Positions 26,595-35,955 of a DNA stretch of 64,000 nucleotides are shown one piece after another. Every line of letters begins with the position of its first letter. The stretch's first letter is position 1. Origin of the DNA: Bacillota bacterium. Lineage in GTDB: Bacteria > Bacillota > Clostridia > Oscillospirales > Ruminococcaceae. The position numbers were made by a program, and so were the translations under genes. The notes below the pieces were generated by a model, which searched no databases, was not told the DNA's origin, and was given only the letters and a program-made list of their open reading frames with translations. Location: positions 156,856 through 220,855 of the forward strand of contig JAEZTV010000033.1 of assembly GCA_023421245.1 (NCBI GenBank), in the 5' to 3' direction.

Positions 26595-28214
26595 TCATTC
26601 TTCGGAAGAACGCCGATACTGCGTGGGAGAGCAATTGTATATCTTCTTAAACAGATACGAAAAATAGTGAGGGTCCTTATAACCAACATTCAGCGCGATT
26701 TCAGAACAACGATAATCCGAGCACTTGAGCAATTCTCTTGCCCTTGTCATACGCCGGTCGGTTAAAAAACGGATAAAACTTTGTCCGGTTTCACGGCTGA
26801 AAACCATGCTGAAATGACTTGGACTAATGTTAACGTATTCTGCAACATCGTTTAAAGAAAGCTCCTCGTTTGTATAATTTTCCTCAATATAGTCCTTGGC
26901 CTGTTCAATCATACGATGGTATCGTTTTGTTTGCAGTCTTTCTCTGCGCCTGAGTGCCTCGTTGAGAATGCGCTTTAAGTATGCTTTCGCTTTTTCTGGA
27001 TTATGTATCATCTTGTTCATCTGCTCCGCGGCAGAAAAAGGCTCTTCCAAAGGCGGATTCTCTTCCCCGATGCCCTTTAAAAAAGTCATTGTAGTAACAT
27101 AGATGTCCATGAAAATATATTGATGAAACAGTAACGAATGGTTACCTGCGCTGCCGATTCCGGCAAGAAATTCCTCAACAAAAAACATGGTTTCGCTGCA
27201 TTCGCCACCCCTTAAAAAATCTTGTATCTTGCCAAGGTCCAAGTTGCCGAGCTGCTGCATATCCAGACGAAGGCCATCGGCGTCTTGCGTCGGCGCCACG
27301 AGCATGCCTGAATCAACAATCTCATTCCGTTGCAGGAGAAAACGCTGAGCAAACGCGCGCTGCGCGGCTTCGAAGGATTCGGATAACCTTGTAAGCCTAT
27401 CAACAACCGAACCTATGCCGCCAAAATATCGCACGGAAGGATGCCCGTGCAGTAGGCTTTTCACCTTTGACAGGTGGTTCTCACGCACACTGTCGAGATG
27501 TTCCGGCGATTCACCCTTAAAAAGCAGCGCCCAGCCTTCAATGGCACGGTCAAATACAATAATATTCTCGTTATTAGTTTCCATGCCGGCGAACTGTTCG
27601 GTTAGGGATAACATCTCCTGTGAAAAGCTCTCATCAAACGTATCGGGATTGTATTTCAGCAGCACAATCTGATAGCACATCGCGCTTAGCTTTATGCCAA
27701 GCTCACGTCCCATCTCAAGTGCCTGATAGATAGAAAGTGTTCCGGCCACCATCTCATTAAACAATTTCAGTTTAAAGCTCTGCCCGCTTTCCATCATCTC
27801 CCGCTTATAGCGCTCATAGTTTTCTTTATCCTCTCGTTCACGCATAATTTGCCGGCCGATGCGTTTCACAACATCGGTAAGCTCGGCGCTGTTAATCGGC
27901 TTTAACAGGTATTGCGTAACGCCGATGCGAATCGCCTCTTGTGCATAGGAAAACTCTTCGTGACCGCTTAGGATAATAATTTTCGTATCCGGAAGCTCTT
28001 TTCTGATGATTCTGCTCAGCTCCAGCCCGTCCATAAACGGCATGCGGATATCCGTAATGACAATATCGGGCTTCTCATTTTGTATCAGCGGCAGTGCAAG
28101 CTCACCATCCGCCGCCTCGCCGCAAAACCGGTAGCCTGCACGTTCCCAATCGATATTGTTTTTAATCCCTTCACGGACAATAAATTCATCTTCAATCAGA
28201 AACACCTTTAACAT
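26595..28214 (-). CDS. YesN-like response regulator (REC plus AraC domain)
   Basis: The 539-residue protein has a receiver domain with phospho-acceptor D55 (VITDIRMP), a middle region, and two C-terminal AraC helix-turn-helix motifs (ISPSHFSMVFSRETGQSF; IALNVGYKDPHYFSYLFKK). It would activate the adjacent sugar importer after phosphorylation by the YesM partner. TGGAGG precedes the ATG. Confidence 0.88.
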   Translation of the reverse strand: MLKVFLIEDEFIVREGIKNNIDWERAGYRFCGEAADGELALPLIQNEKPDIVITDIRMPFMDGLELSRIIRKELPDTKIIILSGHEEFSYAQEAIRIGVTQYLLKPINSAELTDVVKRIGRQIMREREDKENYERYKREMMESGQSFKLKLFNEMVAGTLSIYQALEMGRELGIKLSAMCYQIVLLKYNPDTFDESFSQEMLSLTEQFAGMETNNENIIVFDRAIEGWALLFKGESPEHLDSVRENHLSKVKSLLHGHPSVRYFGGIGSVVDRLTRLSESFEAAQRAFAQRFLLQRNEIVDSGMLVAPTQDADGLRLDMQQLGNLDLGKIQDFLRGGECSETMFFVEEFLAGIGSAGNHSLLFHQYIFMDIYVTTMTFLKGIGEENPPLEEPFSAAEQMNKMIHNPEKAKAYLKRILNEALRRRERLQTKRYHRMIEQAKDYIEENYTNEELSLNDVAEYVNISPSHFSMVFSRETGQSFIRFLTDRRMTRARELLKCSDYRCSEIALNVGYKDPHYFSYLFKKIYNCSPTQYRRSSEE

Positions 28215-28238
28215 ATACGACCTCCATCTTCTGTTATC

Positions 28239-28266
28239 AGTATATCTATCGGTTGCGATCTGTCAA
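28239..28266 (-). promoter_or_regulatory. Promoter of the yesN-yesM operon
   Basis: On the minus strand TTGACA (28261-28266) and TATACT (28239-28244) are separated by 16 bp. Confidence 0.6.
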
Positions 28267-28299
28267 TAAATCCGGCATGCTCTTCTCAATGGACGTCAT

Positions 28300-28364
28300 C
28301 CACATTTATCCACCCGTAAATGTGGTAAAAATTATGACAGGATGAATTTCCTGTCATAATTTTT
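28300..28364 (-). terminator. Tandem hairpins ending the araA-araD operon
   Basis: The hairpin nearest araD (28327-28341 with 28350-28364) has a perfect 15-bp stem beginning AAAAATTATGACAGG and is followed by T-rich sequence on both strands. A second, 9-bp stem (CCACATTTA, 28300-28308 with 28317-28325) lies next to it. Confidence 0.75.
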
Positions 28365-28470
28365 TACCCGATTCTCAAGGCTTTTCAGTATCTCTGTTTA
28401 CGCATAGCTTGATCAATAAGCAGCGTCTTTTGCGCTGTAACAGAGCAAGATACTCATACAAGCGCAGTCA

Positions 28471-29166
28471 TCATGTTCCGCCCTGCCCGTAATATGCGTT
28501 TTTACCGTGCTTGCGAAGGTAATGTTTATCCATTAGCTCTTGCTGCATGCGTTCATGAGCAGAATTAAGCATTCTTGTATGCCACGCCATCATGGCAATC
28601 TCCTCCAAAACAACCGCATGGTACACGGCATCGGCGGCATCTTTCCCCCACGTAAACGGACCATGGCTATGCACATTTACCGCCGGTGTATCCATAATAG
28701 ACATCCCCTGCATAGTCTCGACGATTACGGTGCCGGTTTCTTTTTCGTACCTGCCGGCAATCTCTTGTGCGGTCATGTGCCGGGTACAAGGAATATCGGT
28801 GTAAAAATAATCGGCATGTGTTGTGCCCAGTGCGGGGATGTTAAGCCCGGCCTGCGCCCAAATCGTTGCCCAACGCGAGTGCGTATGCACAACACCGCCA
28901 ATCTCCGCAAACGTGTTGTAGAGCACGAGGTGCGTCGGGGTATCGGAGGAAGGGTTCAGTGTTCCCTCCACCACATCGCCCTGCAGGTTGACAACCACCA
29001 TATCCTCCGGTTGAAGCTTGTCGTATTCCACGCCCGAGGGCTTAATCACCACCAGATTGGTTTCGGGGTCTCGGGCGGAAACATTGCCCCATGTAAAGGT
29101 TACAAGGTTGTAGTGCGGCAAAAGCAGATTCGCTTGCCAAACCTGTTGTTTTAATTCTGTGAGCAT
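28471..29166 (-). CDS. araD: L-ribulose-5-phosphate 4-epimerase
   Basis: The 231-residue class II aldolase-fold enzyme has the zinc histidines in [10 protein letters not shown] and VNVHSHGPF. It converts L-ribulose-5-phosphate to D-xylulose-5-phosphate, the last step of arabinose entry into the pentose phosphate pathway. The ATG at 29166 is chosen because the duplicated copy upstream conserves this ATG and its AAAGG site, and because family members start MLTELK. It follows araA on the same strand. Confidence 0.92.
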   Translation of the reverse strand: MLTELKQQVWQANLLLPHYNLVTFTWGNVSARDPETNLVVIKPSGVEYDKLQPEDMVVVNLQGDVVEGTLNPSSDTPTHLVLYNTFAEIGGVVHTHSRWATIWAQAGLNIPALGTTHADYFYTDIPCTRHMTAQEIAGRYEKETGTVIVETMQGMSIMDTPAVNVHSHGPFTWGKDAADAVYHAVVLEEIAMMAWHTRMLNSAHERMQQELMDKHYLRKHGKNAYYGQGGT

Positions 29167-29176
29167 ATCGTCACCA
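29124..29176 (-). repeat. 53-bp direct repeat, copy at the araD start
   Basis: This copy covers the araD ribosome-binding region, its ATG and about 14 codons. It is identical to 29248-29300. Confidence 0.95.
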
Positions 29177-29224
29177 CGCCTTTTCTGTTTCGTTGCCAAT
29201 AGAAGTATTCTTCATATCCATAGC

Positions 29225-29290
29225 CTAAGGACGGCGCGCTTCTGCTCGCAGATTCGCTTGCCAAACCTGTTGTTTTAATTCTGTGAGCAT
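29225..29290 (-). pseudogene. Duplicated araD 5' fragment (21-codon frame)
   Basis: The frame starts with the same first 14 residues as AraD ([14 protein letters not shown]), then diverges into RAEARRP and stops. It has the same AAAGG ribosome binding site as araD. It looks like a partial tandem duplication left between araA and araD, and may still be translated as a short upstream ORF. Confidence 0.8.
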
Positions 29291-29300
29291 ATCGTCACCA
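29248..29300 (-). repeat. 53-bp direct repeat, upstream copy
   Basis: Identical to 29124-29176, offset by 124 bp, located between araA and araD. Confidence 0.95.
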
Positions 29301-29318
29301 GACCTTTCGGATTTTGTC

Positions 29319-30800
29319 TTAAGCGCGAAGTTTCCAGATCATATCGGAGAGCAGCAGCTGCTGTTTGAGCGTATCAATCTGTGTCTCGCTGCCAATATGA
29401 ACGTACTCAATGTCCATCATTTCAGCCCAGTCACGCATCTGCTCTGCGGTAACATCATAAGAGTAAGCGGTATGGTGCGCGCCTCCCGCAAGTATCCACG
29501 CCTCGGCGGCGGTTTTCAGGTCGGGCAGCGGCTTCCACATTACACGCGCAACCGGGAGATTGGGCATCTCATAAATCGGCTGAATCGATTCACAATCGTT
29601 GACGATCAATCGAAGTCTGCCGCCCATATCAATGAGAGAAGCCGCGATCGCACTGCCTGCTTTGCCTTCAAACACCAATCTAGCGGGGGGCTCTTTTCCG
29701 CCGATGCCAAGCGGATGCACCTCAATCTTTGGCTTATCGGCCGCAAGTGACGGGCAAACCTCCAGCATATGCGCACCGAGAATCAGCTCGTTGCCCTCGG
29801 TCAGGTCATAGGTGTAGTCCTCCATCAGCGAAGCGCCGCCGGTCATGCCCTCGCCCATCGCCTTTAGAATATGCACCATTGCGGCGGTTTTCCAGTCACC
29901 CTCTGCACCAAAACCGTAACCGGCTTCCATCAAACGCTGACTGGCAAGCCCCGGCAGCTGGCTAAGCCCGTGCAGATCTTCAAAGTTTGTGGTAAAGGCG
30001 TGGCAGCCGTTTTCGCGCAGCAGCTTACCCATGGCAAGTTCTTCGCGCAGCTGATACTTCACCGCGTCGGTATCCTTTGTGTTTAAGGTGTAGCGAGAGA
30101 TACTGTCGGCATACGCGGCGTCCACCTCCGCATCTGAAACCGCAGCAACCGCCTGTGCAAGGTCACCGACCGCGGTGGTGTTCACCTGCCAACCGAGCTT
30201 AATCTGCGCCTCTACCTTATCGCCTTCGGTTACCGCAACCTGACGCATGTTATCGCCGAATCGCATTACCTTTAGGCCCTTACTCACCGCAACACCGATT
30301 GCCGTACGCATCCATGTGCCGATTTTCTGCTGCACATCGGCGTCCTCCCAATACCCGACAACAATCTTGCGGGCCAGACGCATGCGGGCGCCAATAAAGC
30401 CATGCTCACGGTCGCCGTGCGCCGATTGGTTGAGGTTCATAAAGTCCATGTCGATGCCAAGGTTGGGAATCTGGCGATTGTATTGGGTATGCAGGTGCAG
30501 ATAAGGCTTTTGCAGCATGGCAAGCCCATTGATCCACATCTTGGACGGTGAAAAGGTGTGCATCCAGGTAATAATGCCCGCACAGCTTTTGCTGTGGTTT
30601 GCCTCGCGGATTACCTCGGTAATCTCATCCGGTGTTTTTAAAACCGGTTTGTATACGATTTTACAGGGAATATTCGGGTTTTGCCCTAACGCTTTTACCA
30701 TAGCCTGAGCGTCTTGTGCCACCTGACGCAGGGTTTCTTCCCCATATAGATGCTGGCTGCCCGTCAAAAACCAAAACTCATACTGCTGTAGATTTGACAT
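29319..30800 (-). CDS. araA: L-arabinose isomerase
   Basis: The 493-residue enzyme matches AraA along its length (WFLTGSQHLYGEETLRQV at the N-terminus). Metal and catalytic residues are visible in LMEDYTYDL, MLEVCPSL, EVHPLGIGGK and GGAHHTAYS, corresponding to the two glutamates and two histidines known in E. coli AraA. It converts L-arabinose to L-ribulose in the cytoplasm. ACGGAGGAA precedes the ATG. First gene of araA-araD. Confidence 0.95.
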   Translation of the reverse strand: MSNLQQYEFWFLTGSQHLYGEETLRQVAQDAQAMVKALGQNPNIPCKIVYKPVLKTPDEITEVIREANHSKSCAGIITWMHTFSPSKMWINGLAMLQKPYLHLHTQYNRQIPNLGIDMDFMNLNQSAHGDREHGFIGARMRLARKIVVGYWEDADVQQKIGTWMRTAIGVAVSKGLKVMRFGDNMRQVAVTEGDKVEAQIKLGWQVNTTAVGDLAQAVAAVSDAEVDAAYADSISRYTLNTKDTDAVKYQLREELAMGKLLRENGCHAFTTNFEDLHGLSQLPGLASQRLMEAGYGFGAEGDWKTAAMVHILKAMGEGMTGGASLMEDYTYDLTEGNELILGAHMLEVCPSLAADKPKIEVHPLGIGGKEPPARLVFEGKAGSAIAASLIDMGGRLRLIVNDCESIQPIYEMPNLPVARVMWKPLPDLKTAAEAWILAGGAHHTAYSYDVTAEQMRDWAEMMDIEYVHIGSETQIDTLKQQLLLSDMIWKLRA

Positions 30801-31277
30801 GCTAATTCCTCCGTTTCATTATGCAGATCATTTGAAAAACTGCAACGTAAGGTTTCTCTGCTTATTGTAACCATTTTACCACGCTGCAATCAAAAAGCTG
30901 TGCGTTCAGCCTGTTCTGCGTAAGCGCCGGACAAGCGCGCCGGAGCGCAAACCCTGTTCCGGTTTTCTCATCGTGATACAGATTAACAGGCCAAAGTTGT
31001 ATGTACATCTTTTAGTTTAATCATATTCTATTCCGGCAAAAAAAGCAATAGATTTGTATGGTTTTTCATTAAACATGTGTATCTTATTGTGTTTTAATTT
31101 GCCAAAAAGCAAAACCATGCCTTTCACGTTTAAATTATTGTGCATTAAAAACAGACCCGCTTTTAATTGACAAATAAAATTTGCCGCAGGCAAACAGTAC
31201 CTATATTTTCCCGCTGTAAGGCAACCGTCTTTAAACGACAAATCTTGTCTGTCGCTTGAAACGAAAAGGAACTGTTA
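30801..31277. promoter_or_regulatory. araA upstream region with candidate AraR operator
   Basis: On the minus strand TTGATT-18-TACAAT (-10 complement at 30864-30869) is a plausible araA promoter. CAAAGTTGTATGTACATC at 30992-31009 resembles the element found upstream of araR (32421-32438, opposite orientation) at 15 of 18 positions. No gene is called here; a 74-codon frame at 31017-31241 starts at TTG without a ribosome binding site. Confidence 0.5.
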
Positions 31278-32369
31278 CTATTGATTGAGCGCACGGACGG
31301 ATTGCCGTTCAAAGATGATGGGGTCAAAAAGCTTGTCCGTCTGCGCTGTGCGGTCGCGCAGCATCGCGAGAATTCCCTGTGCCGCAATCTCGCCCAACTG
31401 TTCTTTCGGGTGCGCCACCGAGGTAAGGCCCCGCTCTGAGAGCGTGGCGAGGTTCGAGTTATCAAAGCTGATCATCGAAATCTGCTCCGGCACCTGTATG
31501 CCCGCACGGCGCAGAATCTCAGTGAGCCTTACCGCAATCTGATCGTTGTAACAAAGAAGGGCGGTGCAGTTTTGAATGCGCGAAAGGATGTATGCATCAC
31601 TGTCTCCGTCAAACAAACGCCCGATGTCCTCTGTCGCATACCAAACAACCGCATCCTCGCGCAGTGTCACACCACGCTCTTTTAACGCGGTCGCAAAGCC
31701 CGCGTACCGCAGATGCCCCTGGATATCATCCGATTTAAAGATACCGCCGATATGACGATGCCCGCGCTCAAGCAGGTATTCTGCCGCCCGGTGTCCGCCG
31801 CTCATGTCATCCGGCGCAACCACGGGAAGCGCCATCTCCGGATACCTGCCGTTAATCATCAGGCAAGGGATGCCACGCTGAGCAAGCGTTTGATACAGCG
31901 TACGGTTAAGGTTTGGCAGGGCGCTTTTTGTAGGTTCGACAATAAGTCCGTCCACATCGTCCTGCAGCATATGCGTCAGCGCGGTTGTTTCATTCTCAAC
32001 CTTGTTGTTTGTAATAGAAAGACGCATTGTATAGCCGTTTTGCGAAAGCACACTTTCAATGCCCCGAATGATGCTTGGGAAGATGTAATCATCAAGATAT
32101 GTCGTAATAACGCCTATGGTTTTGGTTGGCTCATGAACAGGCTGCGGCGGCATCTTAATATAGGTTCCGCTGCCGCGCCTGCGCTCGACGAGCGCTTCAT
32201 TCTCTAGAATACCGATTGCGTGCCGTACCGTCTGCCGGCTGATATCAAACATACCGGCAAGCTCATTTTCCGAATAGAGCTTGTCACCGGGCTTAAACTT
32301 GCCGCTTTCAATCTGCTGCTTTACCCAATCCACCAGCTTGCTATATTTCGCTATGCCGTGAGGAGCCAT
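31278..32369 (-). CDS. araR: Arabinose operon repressor (GntR HTH plus LacI-type sensor)
   Basis: The 363-residue protein has an N-terminal GntR winged helix (KFKPGDKLYSENELAGMFDI, then TVRHAIGILE) fused to a periplasmic-binding-like LacI/GalR sensor domain (GLIVEPTKSA; ISMISFDNSNLATL). This architecture is that of AraR of Bacillus, which represses arabinose genes until L-arabinose binds. Its position between araA and araB supports this. The upstream region has a complex dyad overlapping its own promoter, suggesting autoregulation. Confidence 0.9.
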   Translation of the reverse strand: MAPHGIAKYSKLVDWVKQQIESGKFKPGDKLYSENELAGMFDISRQTVRHAIGILENEALVERRRGSGTYIKMPPQPVHEPTKTIGVITTYLDDYIFPSIIRGIESVLSQNGYTMRLSITNNKVENETTALTHMLQDDVDGLIVEPTKSALPNLNRTLYQTLAQRGIPCLMINGRYPEMALPVVAPDDMSGGHRAAEYLLERGHRHIGGIFKSDDIQGHLRYAGFATALKERGVTLREDAVVWYATEDIGRLFDGDSDAYILSRIQNCTALLCYNDQIAVRLTEILRRAGIQVPEQISMISFDNSNLATLSERGLTSVAHPKEQLGEIAAQGILAMLRDRTAQTDKLFDPIIFERQSVRALNQ

Positions 32370-32410
32370 CCTATCAATCCTTAACCATGTTTTTCATTCA
32401 TAATATAACA

Positions 32411-32442
32411 TTTGCAAACTGTTGTAAAGACAACTTTGCAAA
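32411..32442 (-). promoter_or_regulatory. Candidate AraR autoregulatory operator
   Basis: A nested dyad is present: the palindrome TTTGCAAA occurs at both ends (32411-32418 and 32435-32442) and GTTGT-AAAG-ACAAC lies between. It overlaps a minus-strand promoter TTTACA-17-TATTAT upstream of araR. Confidence 0.5.
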
Positions 32443-32621
32443 CAATCCCATCTACGCTCACACTTAGGCTGCTTCTTTATCCCTTTATACGTGAAAGCCG
32501 ATTGATGTGCTTGCATCCTAAGTTTCCCCCACCTTCGGCAAGACGTTCACAGCAGGCGTTGCGCATATGATTGCCCCTACTTTTTGTGCTCGTCTGCCCT
32601 GCTTCGGTTACGCCTGCGCAC

Positions 32622-32659
32622 AAAAACGGCGCCTGCCATACAGCCATGGCAGGCGCCGT
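32622..32659 (-). terminator. Terminator of the araB operon
   Basis: A perfect 12-bp stem (ACGGCGCCTGCC and complement) with a 10-nt loop is followed by TTTTT on the minus strand, 33 bp after the araB stop. Confidence 0.9.
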
Positions 32660-32691
32660 CTGCAAGCAATTCACGCTTGTGATGCCACCAA

Positions 32692-34296
32692 CTATTGCAG
32701 CGCTCGTACGGCTGTTCGCTGAACATCCAAACCACTGCAATAGCGCTTCATAAAGTCCGCAAAGCTCTCGATATCCTGCGGGGCGGGTTGAATGGTGGAG
32801 CCGCTTACCGATGCAAACACATGCTCGTTAAGGTAGCTTTCGAGCGATTCGTCCACTTGCTTACGGTTCATATATGCCGCAAGCAGTGCAATGCCCCAAG
32901 CGCCGCCCTCACCCGCGGATTCCATCACCGAGACCGGGCAGCCAATTGCCGCTGCCATAATCCGCTGGCCGACAACTGGGGTTTTAAAAAATCCGCCATG
33001 CCCGAGCAAACGGTCAATCTGAACGTTTTCCTGCTCCAGAATGTCCATGCCAAGCTTAAGGGTTGCTACCGCGGAGTAAAGAATGGATTTCATAAAGTTT
33101 GCAAAGCTGAATTTGCTATCCGGCATGCGCACCAAAAGGGGCCGGCCTTCCTCCATCTGCGTAATGGGTTCACCGGAAAAGTAGTTGTAGGAAACAAGGT
33201 TGCCGCATGCGGCATCGCCCGCCAGCGCACGCTCGAACATCGCCGTATAGATTGCACCCATATCGGTTTTTGCGCCAATAATTTCGGCAAATTCCGAGAA
33301 CAGATAGGCCCATGCGTTGATATCAGAGGTGCAGTTGTTGCAGTGAACCATCGCAACCGGCTTGCCTGTTGGCGTAGTAACCATGTCGATTTCCGGATAA
33401 AGCCGGCTAAGCTCATTTTCCAGAACAATCATAGCGAACACAGAAGTACCTGCCGATACGTTGCCGGTTCGCTCCGCTACCGCATTTGTGGCTACCATGC
33501 CTGTTCCGGCATCTCCCTCCGGCGGGCAGAGCGGTATCCCCGCTGTTAGCTGTCCGGCGGGGTCAAGCAGTGCCGCGCCTTGTGTGGTGAGTGTTCCCGC
33601 GCTCTTGCCTGCGGTTAACACCTGCGGCAGAATGTCGCGCAGATGCAAGGTGTAGCCTTTGCCCGCAATCAGCTCATCAAACTGCTCAACCATTGCGGTG
33701 TTGTAATCGTTCGTTTTACTGTCAATCGGAAACATGCCCGATGCATCACCGATACCAAGCACCTTTTCCCCTGTCAGTTTCCAGTGAATAAAGCCCGCAA
33801 GCGTTGTGATATAATCAACGTCCCTTACATGCTCTTCTCCCCACAAGATTGCCTGATACAGGTGTGCAATGCTCCACCGGTGTGGGATGTTAAAGCCAAA
33901 CAGTTTGGTAAGCTCCTGTGCTGCCTGGCCTGTTGTCGTATTACGCCATGTGCGAAACGGTACAAGCAGCTCCCCGCCTTTGTTAAATGCCATATATCCA
34001 TGCATCATAGCGGAAAAGCCAATCGAACCGATTGTCGTTAAGGTTACATTATATCTTTCCCGAACATCGGCTGCAAGGCTTGTATAGCAACTTTGCAAAC
34101 CGGCCCAGATATCTTCCAAAGAGTATGTCCAAACGCCGTTTTCCAGACGATTTTCCCAATCGTGGCTGCCGGCGGCAATTTGGTCATGATTATCGTCAAT
34201 CAGCACCGCCTTAATTCTAGTTGAGCCAAGCTCGATACCAAGCGTAGTTTTACCTTGCAAAATTGATTGTGCAATCCCATTGTTCGTCGTAATCAT
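32692..34296 (-). CDS. araB: FGGY-family sugar kinase, probable L-ribulokinase
   Basis: The 534-residue protein has the FGGY phosphate-1 motif [16 protein letters not shown] and the C-terminal ATP-binding region ([15 protein letters not shown]). FGGY kinases phosphorylate ribulose, xylulose or related sugars. Location between araPQ-yesL and araR indicates L-ribulokinase, supplying AraD. GGAGGATAAGT precedes the ATG, only 10 bp after the ribosome-binding-site-proximal end of yesL, so it belongs to that operon. Confidence 0.85.
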   Translation of the reverse strand: MITTNNGIAQSILQGKTTLGIELGSTRIKAVLIDDNHDQIAAGSHDWENRLENGVWTYSLEDIWAGLQSCYTSLAADVRERYNVTLTTIGSIGFSAMMHGYMAFNKGGELLVPFRTWRNTTTGQAAQELTKLFGFNIPHRWSIAHLYQAILWGEEHVRDVDYITTLAGFIHWKLTGEKVLGIGDASGMFPIDSKTNDYNTAMVEQFDELIAGKGYTLHLRDILPQVLTAGKSAGTLTTQGAALLDPAGQLTAGIPLCPPEGDAGTGMVATNAVAERTGNVSAGTSVFAMIVLENELSRLYPEIDMVTTPTGKPVAMVHCNNCTSDINAWAYLFSEFAEIIGAKTDMGAIYTAMFERALAGDAACGNLVSYNYFSGEPITQMEEGRPLLVRMPDSKFSFANFMKSILYSAVATLKLGMDILEQENVQIDRLLGHGGFFKTPVVGQRIMAAAIGCPVSVMESAGEGGAWGIALLAAYMNRKQVDESLESYLNEHVFASVSGSTIQPAPQDIESFADFMKRYCSGLDVQRTAVRALQ

Positions 34297-34320
34297 ACTT
34301 ATCCTCCTGCTATAGTATAT

Positions 34321-35043
34321 TCAGGCAGTGCCCTCTGCATCATCGGCAGAGGTCTGCTGCAATGCGGCATATGGAGTGAGAATTCGCTTTTGAACCGGTT
34401 CATTGATGATACAGCACAGCGCAAGGGAACACCATGAAAACCACCCGATGCACAGCACAATCAAGGATGCCGGAAACAAAGAAAGCGAAGCCACAAGTGT
34501 AAGCAGCGTCAGGCCTAACACACACAGACTATGCTTCCACTCCAGCAGAATCAGTATAGCAGAATTTTTTATAATTTGCAAAAGCGGCAGGTCAAGCATT
34601 GCCAGTAATACAAATACATACGCGCCCATTAATAAAGCTAGAGAAATCCAGAATATAGCAACAACCAGCACGCCGAATCCGGCCTGACCGCCGGCGTACA
34701 TGCTTAATAAATAATACGCAAAAGCCATCGGAAGACCCGGAATCAGTATTGCAGGCATGCTTCTAAAAATCTGTTCCTTCCATTCCTGCCAGTAATCGTC
34801 TACAGAGAATCCGTACCCGTCACGCACCATCTTAATGGTATATCGATTAAGCGCGCAGATGCTGGCAGGTATTGTGAATACAGGCACGCAGCAGAGGACA
34901 AACAAGAGGTTGATTCCAATAAGCCGCCCAAAATAGGTGCGTAAAAGGAAAACAAAACGTCTGGGCCCTTTTGCGGGGGAGGATTCCATCACGCCGGGGC
35001 CAAAGGCATATTTCCTTTGCCCAAGAATCTTAATCAGTCCCAT
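34321..35043 (-). CDS. YesL family membrane protein (DUF624)
   Basis: The 240-residue protein has about five membrane segments and the DUF624 pattern LLFVLCCVPVFTIPASICAL. Such proteins accompany carbohydrate ABC importers in Firmicutes but have no proven biochemical role. It lies between the permease genes and araB in one operon. GGGAGGG precedes the ATG. Confidence 0.8.
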   Translation of the reverse strand: MGLIKILGQRKYAFGPGVMESSPAKGPRRFVFLLRTYFGRLIGINLLFVLCCVPVFTIPASICALNRYTIKMVRDGYGFSVDDYWQEWKEQIFRSMPAILIPGLPMAFAYYLLSMYAGGQAGFGVLVVAIFWISLALLMGAYVFVLLAMLDLPLLQIIKNSAILILLEWKHSLCVLGLTLLTLVASLSLFPASLIVLCIGWFSWCSLALCCIINEPVQKRILTPYAALQQTSADDAEGTA

Positions 35044-35073
35044 CGTCTTGCCCTCCCGTTACTTTTTATGCGG

Positions 35074-35955
35074 TCAGTTTTTCATACCGGTAAGCACAAT
35101 GCCTTCAACAAAGCTGCGCTGACCAAGCAAATATATGATGATGCCGGGTATAATCGTCAGACAGGTTGCGGCCATAGCATAATTCCATTTGGTGCCGAAG
35201 GCGCCTGTAAAGGTAGTCAAAGCAATTGCAAAGGTGAACTTCTCCATGCTGTTGATATAAATCATCTGCTGAAGCAGGTCATTCCAAAGCTGAATAAACA
35301 GCAGCATAATTACAACCGAGATGGCAGGTTTAATGGATGGAACAATAATCCGCCACAAGATATACATATGGGACGCCCCATCAACCTGTGCTGCCTCATC
35401 AATCTCTTTCGGAACAGTTTGTATAAACTGCTTGAGTAAAAAGATGTTGAAAAATCCGCCGCCCGTGAAAAACGGAAGGATCATCGGCCAATATGTACTG
35501 CCAAGGCCGAGCCCTCTGGTCCAAAAAACATAAAGCGGTATCAACGTTACCATTGCCGGCAACAAAATAGTACCCACACAAAGTGCAAAGATAAGCTTTT
35601 TTCCTTTAAAGCGCAGGCGGGCAAACGCATATGCACTAAAGATACCGGTCACGGTACCCGCAGTCACCGCAGGTATAATGATGGAGAAGGTGTTCTTGAA
35701 GTAGGTTAAGTATTGAAAGCTTTCCAGCGTTCGCTGATAGTTAGACCATAGCCATTCCTTAGGCCAAAAAGAGGGCGGGTACGCATACAACTCTCCGTTA
35801 CTGATTACGGAGGAGCGAAACACCCAGTAGATTGGAAGGAGCACAAGTGCAGCTAAGATAGCAACAATAATCATCGCTGCCACATTTGTTATTTTTTCTT
35901 TTTGATGCTTGCCTAAAATGCGAGGTGCCTTGTTGCGCCATATCCTATCCGTCAT
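35074..35955 (-). CDS. araQ: Carbohydrate ABC transporter permease (AraQ/MalG-like)
   Basis: The 293-residue permease has six membrane segments and the EAA loop DEAAQVDGASHMYILWRI. With its partner it forms the channel for arabinose oligosaccharides (inference from locus). Its ATG overlaps the stop of the partner gene. Confidence 0.85.
   Translation of the reverse strand: MTDRIWRNKAPRILGKHQKEKITNVAAMIIVAILAALVLLPIYWVFRSSVISNGELYAYPPSFWPKEWLWSNYQRTLESFQYLTYFKNTFSIIIPAVTAGTVTGIFSAYAFARLRFKGKKLIFALCVGTILLPAMVTLIPLYVFWTRGLGLGSTYWPMILPFFTGGGFFNIFLLKQFIQTVPKEIDEAAQVDGASHMYILWRIIVPSIKPAISVVIMLLFIQLWNDLLQQMIYINSMEKFTFAIALTTFTGAFGTKWNYAMAATCLTIIPGIIIYLLGQRSFVEGIVLTGMKN

Noticed and set aside
31017..31241. 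74-codon minus-strand frame after araR
   Set aside because: It starts at TTG without a ribosome binding site and overlaps the candidate araA control region.
32695..33549. 284-codon frame on the + strand
   Set aside because: It is antisense to araB over its full length, Cys/His/Arg-rich, and shows no domain; a shadow of araB codons.
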